A stretch of DNA of 64,000 nucleotides. Origin: Neelides folsomi. Its lineage: Eukaryota > Arthropoda > Collembola > Neelipleona > Neelidae. Below the pieces are notes generated by a model that made no database searches, was not told the origin of the DNA, and saw nothing but the letters and a program-made list of their open reading frames with translations. Below, piece after piece: positions 47,637 to 60,509 of this stretch. How positions within the stretch are numbered: the stretch's first letter is position 1; every line of letters begins with the position of its first letter. A program made the translations under genes and the position numbers. The DNA is taken from positions 186,001 through 250,000 of the forward strand of contig JAQGBZ010000046.1 in the NCBI GenBank assembly GCA_034687125.1. Reading direction: 5' to 3'.

Positions 47637-48666
47637 ATGTGCTTTTATGGAAATCCATATTGTCGTTGGATGAAAACAGTTCCAATTAGGAAACAAGCTG
47701 TTGGTGCGGCAATTTGGAAAATGGTTTCGGTTAGTAAATATTATATTATTGACCAAAAAATAATACTATTAAATACTTTATTATGAATGGTACTTATATT
47801 TAAGAAATTTAAGATATATGTATACACTACTAATATACCTTAATTTTTATATTTTTTGTAAAATGTAGTGCTTTATTGGAGTTGTTCTGGTTGTGTGCCT
47901 CATTCCAATTGTTGGCAAACCAATTGGACAAGCCAGCATTAATCGCAGAAGGACTAATTACGAACTTTCAACATTTTGGAGCGTTTTCATTTTATGTAAT
48001 TAGCTAAAATGGATTATTTTCTATACTTATTTATATTATAAATAACAACAAATAATTATAATACGAAACACGTAAAATATTTAGTTTTTATTTATGCTCA
48101 AGTAAATGGGAATTATTTTGTAGTTTATGCAATTTGGTCTATGATCATTAACTTTTCGGGAACTTTACTGCTCATTTTTAATCTAAAGGCTGTAAGTATA
48201 TTTACAAATAACGAATCACTTTATGATTCATGATTAATTTATATGCAAGTTGTATGTAATATATGCATATTACTTTCCCCAGTATAAGGTGAAGTATATT
48301 TGGATTGGAAAAATTTGTATTGCAATTCAAGTTATCAATATGATCGTCGCGCCAGGTAAAATGGAAATTATTCATTACATTACTTACAAATAATAATAAT
48401 AAAATATTTAATGTGTCTAAAATGTCGTGTCACCACTTGAATTTTGCCACCGAAAATGAGTCAGTTAATCAGTACATTGAATTAGATATAAACGAATGAT
48501 GAAATTTTTTATTATTTCAGTATTTATTTTGATTGACATTTGGGTCATTTTGGTTGTGCTGGGTTTAATCAAACAATTAAGACAATCGGAGCAATCGTGT
48601 GAAGTGAACCAAGTGTCCGAATCAAAAAAGGAAGAAAAGGGAAACTCGTATTTTAATTATACTTAA
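47637..48666 (+). CDS. Small four-transmembrane protein (5 exons)
   Basis: Exons 47637-47729, 47869-47995, 48124-48191, 48283-48355 and 48521-48666 are phase-consistent and give 168 residues. The N-terminus MCFYGNPYCRWMKTVPIRKQ is followed by four hydrophobic segments (CFIGVVLVVCLIPIVG; FWSVFILFYAIWSMIINFSG; YIWIGKICIAIQVINMIVAP; FILIDIWVILVVLGLI) and a charged hydrophilic tail ending KGNSYFNYT. Topology resembles small insect tetraspan proteins of the DUF4728/pasiflora-like kind, but the conserved tetraspanin CCG motif is absent and I cannot name the family. It is probably a plasma-membrane protein. Confidence 0.7.
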
Positions 48667-49174
48667 CATTCTATTATAAAAAGGCTTAATTAAATGCATA
48701 AGTACTAACGTATAAAGTAAGGTGTAGTAAACTACATTTACATATTTAGGTATGTAGTAATTAATATAATGAGGTAGAGTAATATATATGATAAGACCTT
48801 TTAAATCTACTTTGTCACTCTCACTCCACTGTATTTACTGAATAAAATTTTAAATGAGTACCAAATTGTTAATTACCTAGATATAAGGGTAAGTTTTAAT
48901 ACTTAATTATTATAAGAATTAATGCAATTATGCTTATAAATAATAGTTATTGAAGTCGATTTTACTTTTTTTAATGCTGATTTTGGCATCCATAGAATTG
49001 TATCTTAAATAAAATATTCACGCATGGAATTTTAGAATTATGGATGCCCTAATCAAAATAAATGATTTTCCGACTATTAAAACCAGCCAATCATAATTGG
49101 CTATTATAACTAAAAATCTGCAGAGAAAACTTAAATGTACTTTTTTCAAATATGTGCTGAAAAAACTTAAAATC

Positions 49175-50141
49175 ATGTTAATGTTGCTTCTAATTTTCGC
49201 GGTTACAATCGTCAATGGACATGATGTTGAAATGGATATCCGAACATTAGGGCAGTCAGATACTGGTAAAAATCAATAATTACAAATTACAAATCACTTA
49301 TTGTAACAATCCAACATCTACATCATCTTTGTATAATAACATCTAATAAATAATGACTGAAATTACTTTTCGTCCTAATCATTTAATCAATTAATTATTA
49401 AATTAAGATCTATCGAAAATCGAACAATCCTTCTACCGCTACACTGTCGAACTTGGGAGGAATCTGAATGGAAAACTAGAATATGGCCAACGTTGCGATT
49501 ATCTTTTTAACAAACCCAAAGCCACAACGCAAATCAATTTCAAATATCGATCAATGTTCAATACCACCGAACCACTCGGCCCCATTGTTTCAGACCTTCT
49601 TTGCAACAAGGAAAAATTCCTCTTCTGCGATCATGGAAATTACACCAAAGATGACCTCGGATTCGTAACGTATTCACCCACGTGTCAATGTGTCAAATTT
49701 CAAGAATTTCGAGATTACAAGAAAACAAATCTCATCTATGACAATAAAACTAAAAAATGTCGCTATCGTGTCAATGCCCACTGTGACCCTTTCAACACAT
49801 CGATGCTCATCAAAGACGCATGTAATCTTTATTCATCTTATTTTGAAAATGACAAGTTTAACGTGAGCTGCTCGGAAATGACAGAATGTCGGATTTTAAT
49901 GGACGTTCTTCACAAACGCTCCTCGCTGGTTCCAGGAAGGAACCGCTGCCGGTGTTTGATGGGATATTCAGTTGATGAAGATCGGGTGACTTGTGTGCAG
50001 ACGCCGAAGGAGATTGAAATTAAAGGGATTATTGCCATTGGGTTTGTCATTGCAACTTTCATTACTTTCTTTGGCTACGTTGTTTATCAAGAGAGAGGAG
50101 GGAGATATGAAGGATGGTCACATAGGAAGCCTCATTCTTGA
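49175..50141 (+). CDS. Cys-rich type I membrane protein (2 exons)
   Basis: Exons 49175-49265 and 49408-50141 join in phase 1 to give 274 residues. I chose the ATG at 49175 because it begins a good signal peptide (MLMLLLIFAVTIVNGHDVEM); an in-frame start upstream at 49097 would add a basic leader. The ectodomain has about 15 cysteines in clusters (QRCDYLF, LLCNKEKFLFCDHG, CQCVKF, CRYRVNAHC, CSEMTECR, NRCRCLMGYSVDEDRVTC), the last of which looks EGF-like, and several N-glycosylation sites. A single transmembrane helix follows (IIAIGFVIATFITFFGYVVY) with a short basic tail (YEGWSHRKPHS). Similar architecture occurs in many arthropod surface proteins of unknown role; no named family is recognised. 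Confidence 0.75.
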
Positions 50142-50522
50142 AATTAAAAATTTAATTGCATTACCTATTATACTTTAAATAGATAAAGACCACTTACAAT
50201 TTTTAATGTAAATTTATAAGACTTATAAGTAGCAATGAAATTATGTGAAATAAATAAAATCAGAAAAACATGAAGACTAAATGGAAATTTTGTTTTACAT
50301 TATTATTATTTTTTTAATATCTTCACTTGTATGTAGGTAAAGTATCGTAGAGGTAAAGTACAGGTATATATGGCGTATAGGTATTTTATTAATATTAAGC
50401 ATAGTAAACAAGTATTCCTAGGTATATAAATAATAATAATATACTAATATACGTTGGTTAAAATATTCATGATGAATGAAAATAATTTGGGGTGAATATT
50501 ATTAAAAAAGAAATTGGAATTA

Positions 50523-51350
50523 TCAAAAAGAAACCAATAAACCTCCGATGTTTTCAACACAAATAGCGACCAATGAATTAAAACTCTCTCTGCCGAAATA
50601 GAAAAATATACCAATGGGGAACTTAAGTTCAATTGTTGAGAACTTTAAAGCCATCAAATAATGGAATTTCTTTTTGGATTTAATCGTATTCCAATCGCAT
50701 TTGCTATTCACAATGACATTAAATTCGTGTTGAAAAAACTCGTTTTTGTATTTAATTGACGTTTCCCAAAATTCTACGCACTTACGATAGCCAAGAATCA
50801 TGTGGAATAAATTTATAATGTAAATGTAAGCAAAAATCAAAATTATAATGTAATCAAAGTCCGAATAAAATTTAATAAATAGTACAGGCAAGGAAATTGT
50901 TATAAATAGTAAGACTCCAAAAGCTGCTGGTAATATGGTAATATAAAATGGCCTAATTGATGCAAAAGCAATTGTTAAGTAATTGTAATATCGGAAGCCG
51001 TCCCAACGTCTATCATCTTCTTCAAACCTAAAAATAACTGTAGTTTATAATGTTATTTTTTAAGTAACATTATAATATTAAGCAAGTAAAAATGAATTTC
51101 CGTATTTAATTTATGTTTTAATTTATTACAAAAGATTGTTTGTTGTTTTAATAGTAGTAAATATATCATCGTGAATGATTAAAGCTGCGTATAAGTAACA
51201 GGAAAGAAAGAACATTACGGCATAAACAATGCCTACAAAATTTTTAACAATTCCTTTCTGGTATTGAATGCAATTATAAAGTGAAACAGATAAAGTAAAA
51301 AGACGAAAAATTATAGTTATCGAAAACTATAATTTGTAAAATATTATTTT
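50523..51350 (-). CDS. Partial multi-pass membrane protein, chemoreceptor-like
   Basis: Two exons on the minus strand join in phase 2: about 51350-51130 and 51029-50523. The product has hydrophobic stretches FVGIVYAVMFFLSCYLYAAL, FYITILPAAFGVLLFITISL and YIIILIFAYIYIINLFHMIL, an intervening hydrophilic loop (FEEDDRRWDGFRYYNY) and the C-terminus FYFGRESFNSLVAICVENIG. The layout is that of the C-terminal two thirds of an arthropod 7TM chemoreceptor, but there is no TYhhhhhQF motif and I found no N-terminal exon or signal to start it, so it may be incomplete or decayed. A partial duplicate lies at about 52265-52375. Confidence 0.5.
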
Positions 51351-51359
51351 TTTCCATTT

Positions 51360-52264
51360 ATTTGGAACTAATCTGCATTTCATATTATCCCATTTATAAG
51401 GAAAGCAAGGACTCTTAGAAATTAAAGAAGCGAAGAAAAAAAATTTGAGAGTGATTTAGATAAAAGCATATTTAATACTATTAATTTATTCAATTACTAA
51501 CTAAATATAAGTAAAATCTTTTTAATCAAAATCGTATAGCTATAAGACTTAAACATGTTATGATAGCCACTAAACTAAAAATTGTAGACTAACCCATTAT
51601 TATAGATAATAGGTACGTCCTTAATATTTAAAAAGTAAATTAATTTAAATTCATGCTGCTTTGATAAAATTGTTTGCTTTTCTGAGGCGGAGGCCGCATT
51701 ACAAAATGAGTAGCCTTCCTAGCCAATGGCCTATCATCAGAGCCGTAGCTCAGTTGAGTTGCACTGAGACAAAGATCTCAGGGCCCCCGACCTAAAACGA
51801 TTTTTCTAAATTGGTGTAGATATTATCGAGGTACGTTTGTACTACTAAAAATCTGTGTATGTACAAAAAATACCTACACAGGTTTTTAGTGCAATTTGTA
51901 TTCATTATACATGACTCTTAAGACGAACGAAGAAAACATTTCCGGGGAACGTTCCCGGTAAACGTTTTATTGTAATGGAACATCTCTATCCTGGAGGTAC
52001 TGTCCCCTTAATTACATTTAGATAAGTACTAACTCTGATGAGAAAAATTAAAATATTACTCGATACTCTTTTATCGAATTTGAACACTTTTAACCTTACT
52101 AATTACATTTAAAATTTAATTTCAACAAGCAAGGAATAGAATTTTCAATGAAAAATGCAAGTTAAATAATTTTCAAAGTTGCCAAAAGAGTGTAGAGTAA
52201 CCATTCAATTTTTTTCATCAGCGCAGCGTACGTATTTTATCTAATGGGACAGTATGAATATTTA
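51360..52264. other. Intergenic with a possible SINE-like fragment and palindrome
   Basis: GC-richer segment 51680-51990 inside AT-rich surroundings. It contains GCCGTAGCTCAGTTGAGT (about 51740), which resembles a tRNA-type A box, but no clear B box, and the palindrome CCGGGGAACGTTCCCGG (about 51942). A tRNA-derived SINE fragment is possible. No gene is seen. Confidence 0.35.
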
Positions 52265-52375
52265 AAATGTAAATGTAAACAGCAATCATAATAAAAATGT
52301 AATCAAAGTCCGAATAAAATTTTATTCCTATAACAGGAAACGATATGGTTATTTATAAATAGTAAAAGCAAAACA
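52265..52375 (-). pseudogene. Fragment of a duplicate of the chemoreceptor-like gene
   Basis: The segment matches 50805-50915 at the base level (shared TGTAATCAAAGTCCGAATAA, also the preceding gtaaatgtaarcaraaatc and the following tataaatagtaa) but is out of frame and lacks flanking exons. It is a broken copy of part of the second exon of the gene at 50523-51350. Confidence 0.6.
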
Positions 52376-52441
52376 AAACAGAGGTATTATTACAAAATAA
52401 TGAATCTTTTTAACAAAGGTATTCTTTAATGTGAAATTATA

Positions 52442-55410
52442 TTATGGGAGTGGTGGAACTCCATTAGGATAAAGTTCATGGGCTACGCCCACCCATCGGT
52501 CCCTTGTATTTCCATTATAGACGTAATCGTCTTTCTTTATAACAATAATTTCTTGTCCTTCTTTCGTATATGCTGGCCAAGCTTCTCCATCTGGTCCATT
52601 TGGATTTCCATAATAAGCAAAATTGACCCAATATTGAGTAAATCTTTTTGCAACGTACAAATCGTTATTCCAGATCAATGGAAGAAATTGGAACTGAAAT
52701 TAAAAAAAAAGTTTTATTGATTTAATTAATCAATTCCATAATTAAATGACTTGATCAAAAATGTAAATAAAGTTGCACCACGAGTCTCTTTTATATGCTT
52801 ACCAAATACCTGAAATAAAACAAACAGTTGAGTGAATTAATTAATTTAAATTAGCTTATAAATGAATGAATTCTAAATCATCTATTATGGAACTTATAAC
52901 GATTTCTTACAACATGTCATCTGTGTGGGCGACTCCTATAAAATTTAAAAAAAACGTTAGTGAAAATTAATCACCAAATTTTTTTTGCAAAATGACAAAA
53001 TTAATAATAATGTTTCATACCTCCTGGAATAATTGAGTCAGGTGAAACAAGAACAATGTAATATAGGGTCCACATTCCACGATAGTCAAAGTCATAATAG
53101 TAAACATCTCTTTGAATTTTCTCGTGGAGTTCAAGCAATTGAAGTGATGCTGATTTCATTCCAAAAACTGAAGTTAACTAAAAATTGATAAAAATCAATT
53201 ATTAAAGATAAAATTAAACTGTATAGTTACAAAAAATATCTTTTTACATCAATAAGTCCTGGGAACTTTTCTGGAAGTCCTGGGGATCTATAAGCTTCTT
53301 TCATAAAAGTTTTTCCTAAAGAATAGAGCATATTTCCGCTTGAACGGTCGTCAATATCTTCCAAACCTAAATTTAAAAAAATATTTAATATTAGCCGTTT
53401 ATTGTAATAATGTAATTTTTTATAATAAAATTTTAGTAATACCAATAAAGTTCATAAGATTTGGGAGTAAATCATTTTTCAAATAAGTTTCATTTTTCTC
53501 AAGCCCATTGTGTTTAATATAATCTTCATACAGTTTGTCCAAAAAGTAAGTTCCGTCGTGTCTTGTTGATCCCATCATCAAAGGAACATTGTATTGCTCT
53601 CCACGCTCAAAGACTCCCAAAGGAGCTTCTGGAACAATTTTTTGAGTGTTGACCAACTTCGGACTATCTTGAACTGATGCGACCTTTGCATCAAATCCCA
53701 ACCCAAGCCCATTGTTTTCCTGATGAGTCGTGTGGTTGTTCGTGGCCCAAACAAGATCTTTGTAATCGACGGATTCCATGCATTCTAGAACGCCTGCAAT
53801 GACGAGGTCATCTTCTGGGTCCAGATCTTTGTTGTAGCATCCCGCGAAAAAGGCCACGTCCAAATAAAAAGGTAATGAAGGGCGACGGGCAGTTCCCCAT
53901 ACGGCTGTGGCACTTCCACTGGATCCAATAACACCGTGATAATAACCATCAGCCATTCTTGAAGCCATCAATTGGGAGACCATCATAGCCCCTGCACTTT
54001 GACCAGTGATCGTAACTCTATTTGGATCTCCTCCAAAATGAGCGATATATCTAAAAAAAATTAAAAAATTATTATTAAATAAACAACCCATTAAATTGTA
54101 AATCAAAGAAGACTGTATAAATTACTTAACTATAATTGTATGAAATAGGTTAAACATTTATAAGTATATTGCTTTTAAAAAATTTAATTACTCTTTAATC
54201 CATTTAAGAGAATTCAGAGCATCGTAGAGAGCAGCATTTCCGGGAGCTCCATCAATCCCCAAATTCATTCCACCTAAATTTTATTAAAATCAAAATTAAG
54301 GAATACCAAATACCAAAATTCTTAAATAAGTTACGACATAAGATCATATTGATACGTCATATAACATAAATATATCGCCTTACATTTAGGATACAGCTAT
54401 GATAGCATAAAATGCATAAATTATACTTATATTTAAATAGACACTTCATTGTTACCTAATATAGTTAATATTGAATGGCTTTATCTTTATCAGTCTGAAT
54501 TTTTTAATCAATATGCTAACCTAGGATTCCGAGTCTGTAATTGATAGAGACGAGTACAACGGGGTGATTCATGAATCGAAGGCCGTTCCATAAAGAGCTC
54601 CAAATTCGGTTAGAACCTTTGACCAAAAAACTAATTAACTTACAGTCATTATTTATTATTTACAAACAATTTCCTAATTTTATTATCTAATAATCCCACA
54701 TATAATCGTACAATATAAAAAACATTAAATGGTCGAACCTCCTCCATGAATGAAAACAATGACTGGATAAAGTTGATCGTAATTTCCACCCTCGTCGGGT
54801 AAATTGGGTGTATTTATATTTAGAATCAGACAATCTTCAGCTCCCATAACTCCTTCGGCTTTGATGCTCGCCCTCCTCTTTTCCTTCATCTGCTGAGTTA
54901 AAGTCTCGTAGATTTCAGCCGCTTCAGCGGGATCTTCAACTTTCCCTTCTTTTTGGAAAATCTCGTCGTCCTCACGTGGGAGAGCAATCGGATCAAACAA
55001 GGCATCTTGAGGACAAATTACAGCACCTCTTGTGGCATTGTATTCTCCTCCGTTAACTTCTAATAATTCTTCAAGTGGGTATAAAGTAGATGGCTAGGAC
55101 AAATTTAAATTATCCGCTCTTTAAGTTATTATTTTATTTAATTGCTGTATTTATTGTTTTATGGTTATACAACGATTAATTATTGTTAGTGTTGGTTATT
55201 TATATTTAAATTACCTACCTTAAATCTCATTGGTCCAGATGTATCATGGGCATATGGAATGCCTGCAAATGCGATGTAACGATTCGCATCCACTGTAAAA
55301 TGAACCATTCCATTTACACGTCCATGTGGAGTGTCAACGAAATATTGACCCATTGAAATAGAAGAAATAGCTAAGAGGCATAAAATGGAAAATGTCGTTT
55401 TTAAATACAT
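52442..55410 (-). CDS. Secreted type-B carboxylesterase-like protein
   Basis: Alpha/beta-hydrolase of the carboxylesterase B/cholinesterase family, cleaving carboxylic esters or acting as an adhesion protein outside the cell. About ten exons on the minus strand, from 55410 (signal peptide MYLKTTFSILCLLAISSISM) to the stop at 52442; exon 1 (55410-55219) ends in phase 0. Motifs in order: GRVNGMVHF, FAGIPYAHDT, EDCLILNINTPN, the oxyanion FIHGGG, NYRLGILG, the nucleophile elbow GQSAGAMMVS, an acid candidate GSTRHDGTYF and the histidine loop VAHTDDML. Ser, Asp and His are thus all present. The nucleophile elbow reads GQSAGA rather than the common GESAGA, and a charged insert of about 45 residues (from PREDDEIFQKEGKVEDPAEA to RRASIKAEGVMG) precedes EDCL. 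No C-terminal TM segment is seen. Confidence 0.87.
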
Positions 55411-57310
55411 TTTTGAATTTTAAGACTTTAATTAAAGTCTCATGGAGAAGGGAAGGAAGAGAAGAATCAAACTGGACGAATTTTCCAGTCAACTTGAATT
55501 GATTTTATCTTGATTGGTCAAAATAATCTTTTCCATTCACTGCATTATCATTGTTAATGGGTTTTATAGACTGTATTTATTGGTCCATTGGGAAATTTTG
55601 GCATTATGTCAATTGGTGAGTGATTTGATTGACATTTCATATTGTATTCTTTTATCAATTTTCAAATTAAGGACTTCAAAAGTATAAATAATATATTAGT
55701 ACAAGCACATGAGTAAATAAGCTTAACTACTTTTCAGTTATACACTTTATATTGTATGAGTGTATTGACGATCAAATCCATAAATTAATTCTAATATTCC
55801 ATTAAAGACTTTAGTTGACATATTTATCAAACATTTCAACATATTGAGCGAATAAATGTTCAAGATCAAACACAGTATTTAAATATAAAATTTTATTCAG
55901 AACTTCAAATGTCCAAGTTTTAAATTCTATAATAGTGGAGAATATCATTATGTCTGTAATATTTAAAATAGAATCCAAAAATACGTATCCACAAATGTTA
56001 TTATTATTACAAATCAAATTAAATTGCAAGGATAATTTTACGCTTTAAGTTATGGAACTATGCCACACGTAATTTAGAAGCTACTAATTATTCACTACAA
56101 CGCCAGTCGGTCACTTTGAGTTTGAGTGTTTGAAATCCTTAAAATTAAAAACCCAAGCCCTCATAAAATTGAAGTATTAGATTTATTTGAGGTTCAACAC
56201 TTTTAACTCTCGTTAACTTGCCATTTAATATGGAAATTTTTGTCTGAATGTGAGTGAGTCTAAGAATAGCAAGCATCTTAATTTCCAATTATTACACTGC
56301 CTTTTTACAATAACTATCTTACGATTTTTAATAATCAAACCTTGATTTAGTCAAGGTTTAATCATCAATTATTATTTAGAATAAAACTTAATGTCAGTTA
56401 ATTTTTAAAAAAATGATAACAATAAAATAACTTTTAATTGTTATGTTTGATTAAAAAGATATCGGGATGAATTTCCTAAGGTTCGGATGATTTTATAAAT
56501 ATTTATACATATAGATACATACCTATACTTTTGTATATAGTAGGTAGATAATTAGATAATCACAACAACATGTTGTAATTAAAAAAAATAGTCCCAAAAT
56601 TTTAGATACAAAATGCGAATATACATAATTGAATAAAAACAAAGATTAAGCTTAAAATATCAAATAAAATATTGCGCATCAAAATAAAATAATTAGAAAT
56701 AAAAAATAAGTAAATAGACTAAAGCACCCATTACTTGAAGATTAACTGGGCGTTTGAATGAATAGGAGAGTAGGACAAAGTTATCTTTAACATGCATATA
56801 CATAATTATGAAGAAATGACTTTATAATGTTTAAAATCACATAATTGCGTTGAAAATAGATTTTGTGATTTTCTATGAGAAATGAATGTCTATAATTGCA
56901 TTTTCAGTCATTTGATAAGAAATGTGTTTTATTTCTAAAATCATCCAGTTTGTTCATTCCGCAATTTGCTTCCATTCAGGTCTAATCAGAAGATCTTTGA
57001 AAACCTCAAATACCCAATAATTTCCTATCTTTTTACATTAGTATTTTAAACATGGAATTGGTATTATGTAATATTATATAAGATATTACATAATATAATA
57101 GTGTACCTACTTAGTGTTAGGTAGGAAGTTAGAAAGGTAGTTCTTTCAAACCTTAATTTATAAGCCAAAGCCATATAAATGTATTTATAAACATTTTTGA
57201 TCAAATTATTATAATTACCAAATACGTTTGCCCTTTCCCAACCTTGAAAAAACATCATTTGATTTAAAACTTCAAAGATATAAATATTTGCCAATATTTT
57301 TTGCATTCAA
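55411..57310 (-). other. Intergenic with three F-box-like gene remnants
   Basis: On the minus strand, three separate short frames repeat a similar pattern: TWTFEVLNKILYLNTVF (about 55930), YWVFEVFKDLLIRPEWK (about 57010-56970) and IYIFEVLNQMMFFQGWE (about 57290-57240). The spacing of hydrophobics resembles an F-box opening (LPxEVhxxIh). Each is short and ends in stops or has no partner exons, so they are most likely debris of a tandem F-box-type family. No functional gene is supported. Confidence 0.3.
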
Positions 57311-60300
57311 ATATTTTACTGGTATTATTATGTAGGATAGATATCATCTAAACATGTTACAGTACATGCAGCTTAACCATTTTAACCATTACAGCTTAAC
57401 CATTTTCAGTAATTTGCTAATTGATATTTTAAATATGAAACTTTTTCAACATGCGAAGTTTTCCTTTCCTTCGAATCTGGTGAAAAGAATTGATATTTAA
57501 AGGCAATTTGGAATGGTCCTTGGTTTTTTCCTCCCTCACGTTTCCTTTCAAATCAATATTTATGAAGTGAATAAATAACATTTAATAATCCAATTCTCAG
57601 TCGATCTCTCTGCACCCTTGAAATAAAAATGTTTAAAAATTTTCCAGCCAATCCTCTGTACGTAATTCTTCCCTTATTTATTATGGATTTATTCAGGATT
57701 AGATGACAGAATTTAAATTCGGCAAAAGATGAACGAAGAACGAATGGGAGAAAGTATTTGCTATACTATGCTCATATACCTAATACATATAAACAGTGGT
57801 ACATATCATATTTAATTTATTAAATAGGTAAATACGAATATGTATATTTAGTGTAGTATGTCATCTTCTCTTGTAATTTTTTCTTACTTTCCTGTACGTG
57901 TACCATGCTGGTACAGGTAAGGTATGTATAATCTAAAGATAGCGAAAATAAATTGCCAGTGAAGATTCCATTGAATCGTAATTCCCTTTTGACTCTTAAA
58001 GCCAATGTTTTTAGAATGTCACTCCAACTATATGATTTTAACATTAAAATATAAATAAGCATATTATGCATCTACATATTTACAATTAGTTATGTTGTGA
58101 TTTAGTGCTCATGCATTTTCATTGTGTTAGTATGCCACTGGGAGCATATTGTGTAATGAGAGGAATATATCAATCGATACCGCATCTGCTGCATCTTTCA
58201 TTGCTTCAATACTTCAATCATTTATTAAAATTACTCGTCGGGGATAAGGGTTTTATAAATCATAGTAGCTTTTTATACTTTATAGTAAATCAACTGCAAC
58301 TGGATTTATGATTTGTATCCTACATATACGAATGCATGTAAATTCTTACAAAAAATAATCAAAATAATTTTAAATTTAAATAATTTAAATTTATAAAAAT
58401 GCACTTTAAACGACCTTATAAATTTCAATGCTTAAGTTTATATAAAAATAATAAATTATATAAAATCTTAATATGCAAGAACACCTGCATAAATATTTTA
58501 TTATTTACATCTATCCAGATACAAGGTCTTTTCTAATTGTATTAAACTTTAAATCACTCTTTACAATGTGGATTTTATTTATTGCATTTGACTATTGTAA
58601 ATTAATAAGCGAATTTGAATGAGTCAAGCTTACAATTACAGTCATTGCAAATTCCAGTTTCTCTCCATGAAATTCAATGAATTAAAGAATGTAAAAACAC
58701 AGCTACTACCTTAATGAATAATTCCCCAAGCTCAAAATGCATTCTTAGGAAGTCGTTGTAAATGCCAAATAAGCTAATCACGCAAATTAACATATCATGC
58801 ATTAAAGAATCTCCGTATTACATTTTTGGTAATGATCCCAATACTAATTTTATTTATTTAATGGATGGGATTCCAACCACGAGGTCCGACGAGTAATCCC
58901 AAGTTTGCAATTTTAATATCCTCTCCTAATCTTTTATAACTAACCCAAGTTTGCTAAGGTTAAAGTTGCATCCAATTAAGAACCAACTTCATATTTCTAA
59001 ACGTGTTGAAACCCTGTCCATATAAATTATCCATAATTAATCTTATGCACCACCAATAGAAATGGATTCTAGGAAATAGTATAGTGAGTAATGTATAGGC
59101 GGAAGATGTATAGTGAAGAATATGTATAGTAGTACAATTGTATAGTGAGAATATATAATATGCTGAATACCTTTTCCGGCAACCATAAAAATACACTTAA
59201 AAATTGTGCATGTTAAATTGAAGCAAAGTGGTTCTTAAAAAGATATGAAACTCAAAGCTTCCATCACGCCATCAACGTCGCCAAGAACACGAATTTATAT
59301 GCAGATTTATGGAATATTGACAAGGCTCGTGGTTTGGAAAAAGTATTTTGAATGAAACAAAGGAATCATTGTTAATTGATAGGATAAATTAGTGAACATT
59401 TCTTCGGCTCAATTTCTTACGAAGTTTCAGTGGGGAGATGAAGGAAAATGGTAATGAAAAGGAAAGGCTTATCTTTTCATCTTGTACACCAAGGCGCCTC
59501 CTCGACCCACTCATTTGCATACAACGCAAAAGGCCCATCGGTTCGAGTAGAACTAAAACACAACATATGCATAACCTCATTCTCATTAACTCTATAAGAT
59601 CAATTACGAATATAAATACAAGATTATAAAATGTATATAAATATACCCAGCTTACATATAGGCATACATACCTTATTTAAGTTATATGGGATAGTAAATG
59701 CATAATAAGGATATTAATGGAATAGAAGCTTTAAAGAAGCTTTAAAAAATGATCAATTAAATCAGCATATTTACAATTGTAGACAAGTTTGTTCTACATA
59801 AGGATACGCGAACTCGCCGACTCCTTCCAATTAATCTTTATTATTAAGGTTTTTCTCCTTCTGCTATCTTGGAACATGTGTTTCCAAAGACGTTTACAAA
59901 AGATTTGTCCGTGGCTGGAAATGGGCTTTTAAAGATTAATATAAAAAAAATTGTTTGATAGATATACTTGCAACCTGTTACGCCCTTAATTCAAAGCGTC
60001 TTACGACAAGCTCTTATGGCCATTTTTAACTTTCGCACCTAATGTTTTTTTTACATTTTTCCTAGTTATTATGTATGTAGTATCATATGTAATTAATGAA
60101 ATAACTTTATATGATCCGTTGTAATTAGTAATAATTAAGATATATCCATTTGATTACTAACACCTAATTACTTTTGACGTTGAAGCATATTATTATCAGT
60201 TTATTATACATTTAAAGGTAACATTTACAGCAACATAAATTTCCTTGTTATTATTAATAACACAAGTGACTTTAATGACTTTGGCTGTTTAGACGCGCAT

Positions 60301-60509
60301 TAAATCTGTTTGAATTTGATAGTTTTTTCTTTCAAGTGTTCTTTTGCTAATTCTTGGTAGTTAAAATAAATTAAAAATAATTACTTGGTTAGTTTAGTTT
60401 TAATAAAAATTAATTACAATTCCAAATAAAAGGCTTATTTATTGCTAAAACGACGAATTTATAATAATATTCGTATAAACTTAAACAAATATGCAATTAA
60501 CCCATTCTT
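57311..60509. other. Gene desert
   Basis: More than 3 kb with no coding signal I can defend. Open frames at 57820, 58105, 58960, 59389 and 59438 have neither signal peptides nor recognisable domains and overlap on opposite strands. Small duplicated strings such as GTATAGTGA(A)GAATATGTATAG (59090-59160) are present. Regulatory sequence for the downstream peptide gene may lie here. Confidence 0.45.

Noticed and set aside
51740-51795. A possible tRNA gene
   Set aside because: Only an A-box-like string is present; no B box, acceptor stem or anticodon arm can be folded.
58960-59629. Overlapping open frames in the desert
   Set aside because: They overlap on both strands, are short and carry no recognisable sequence feature.
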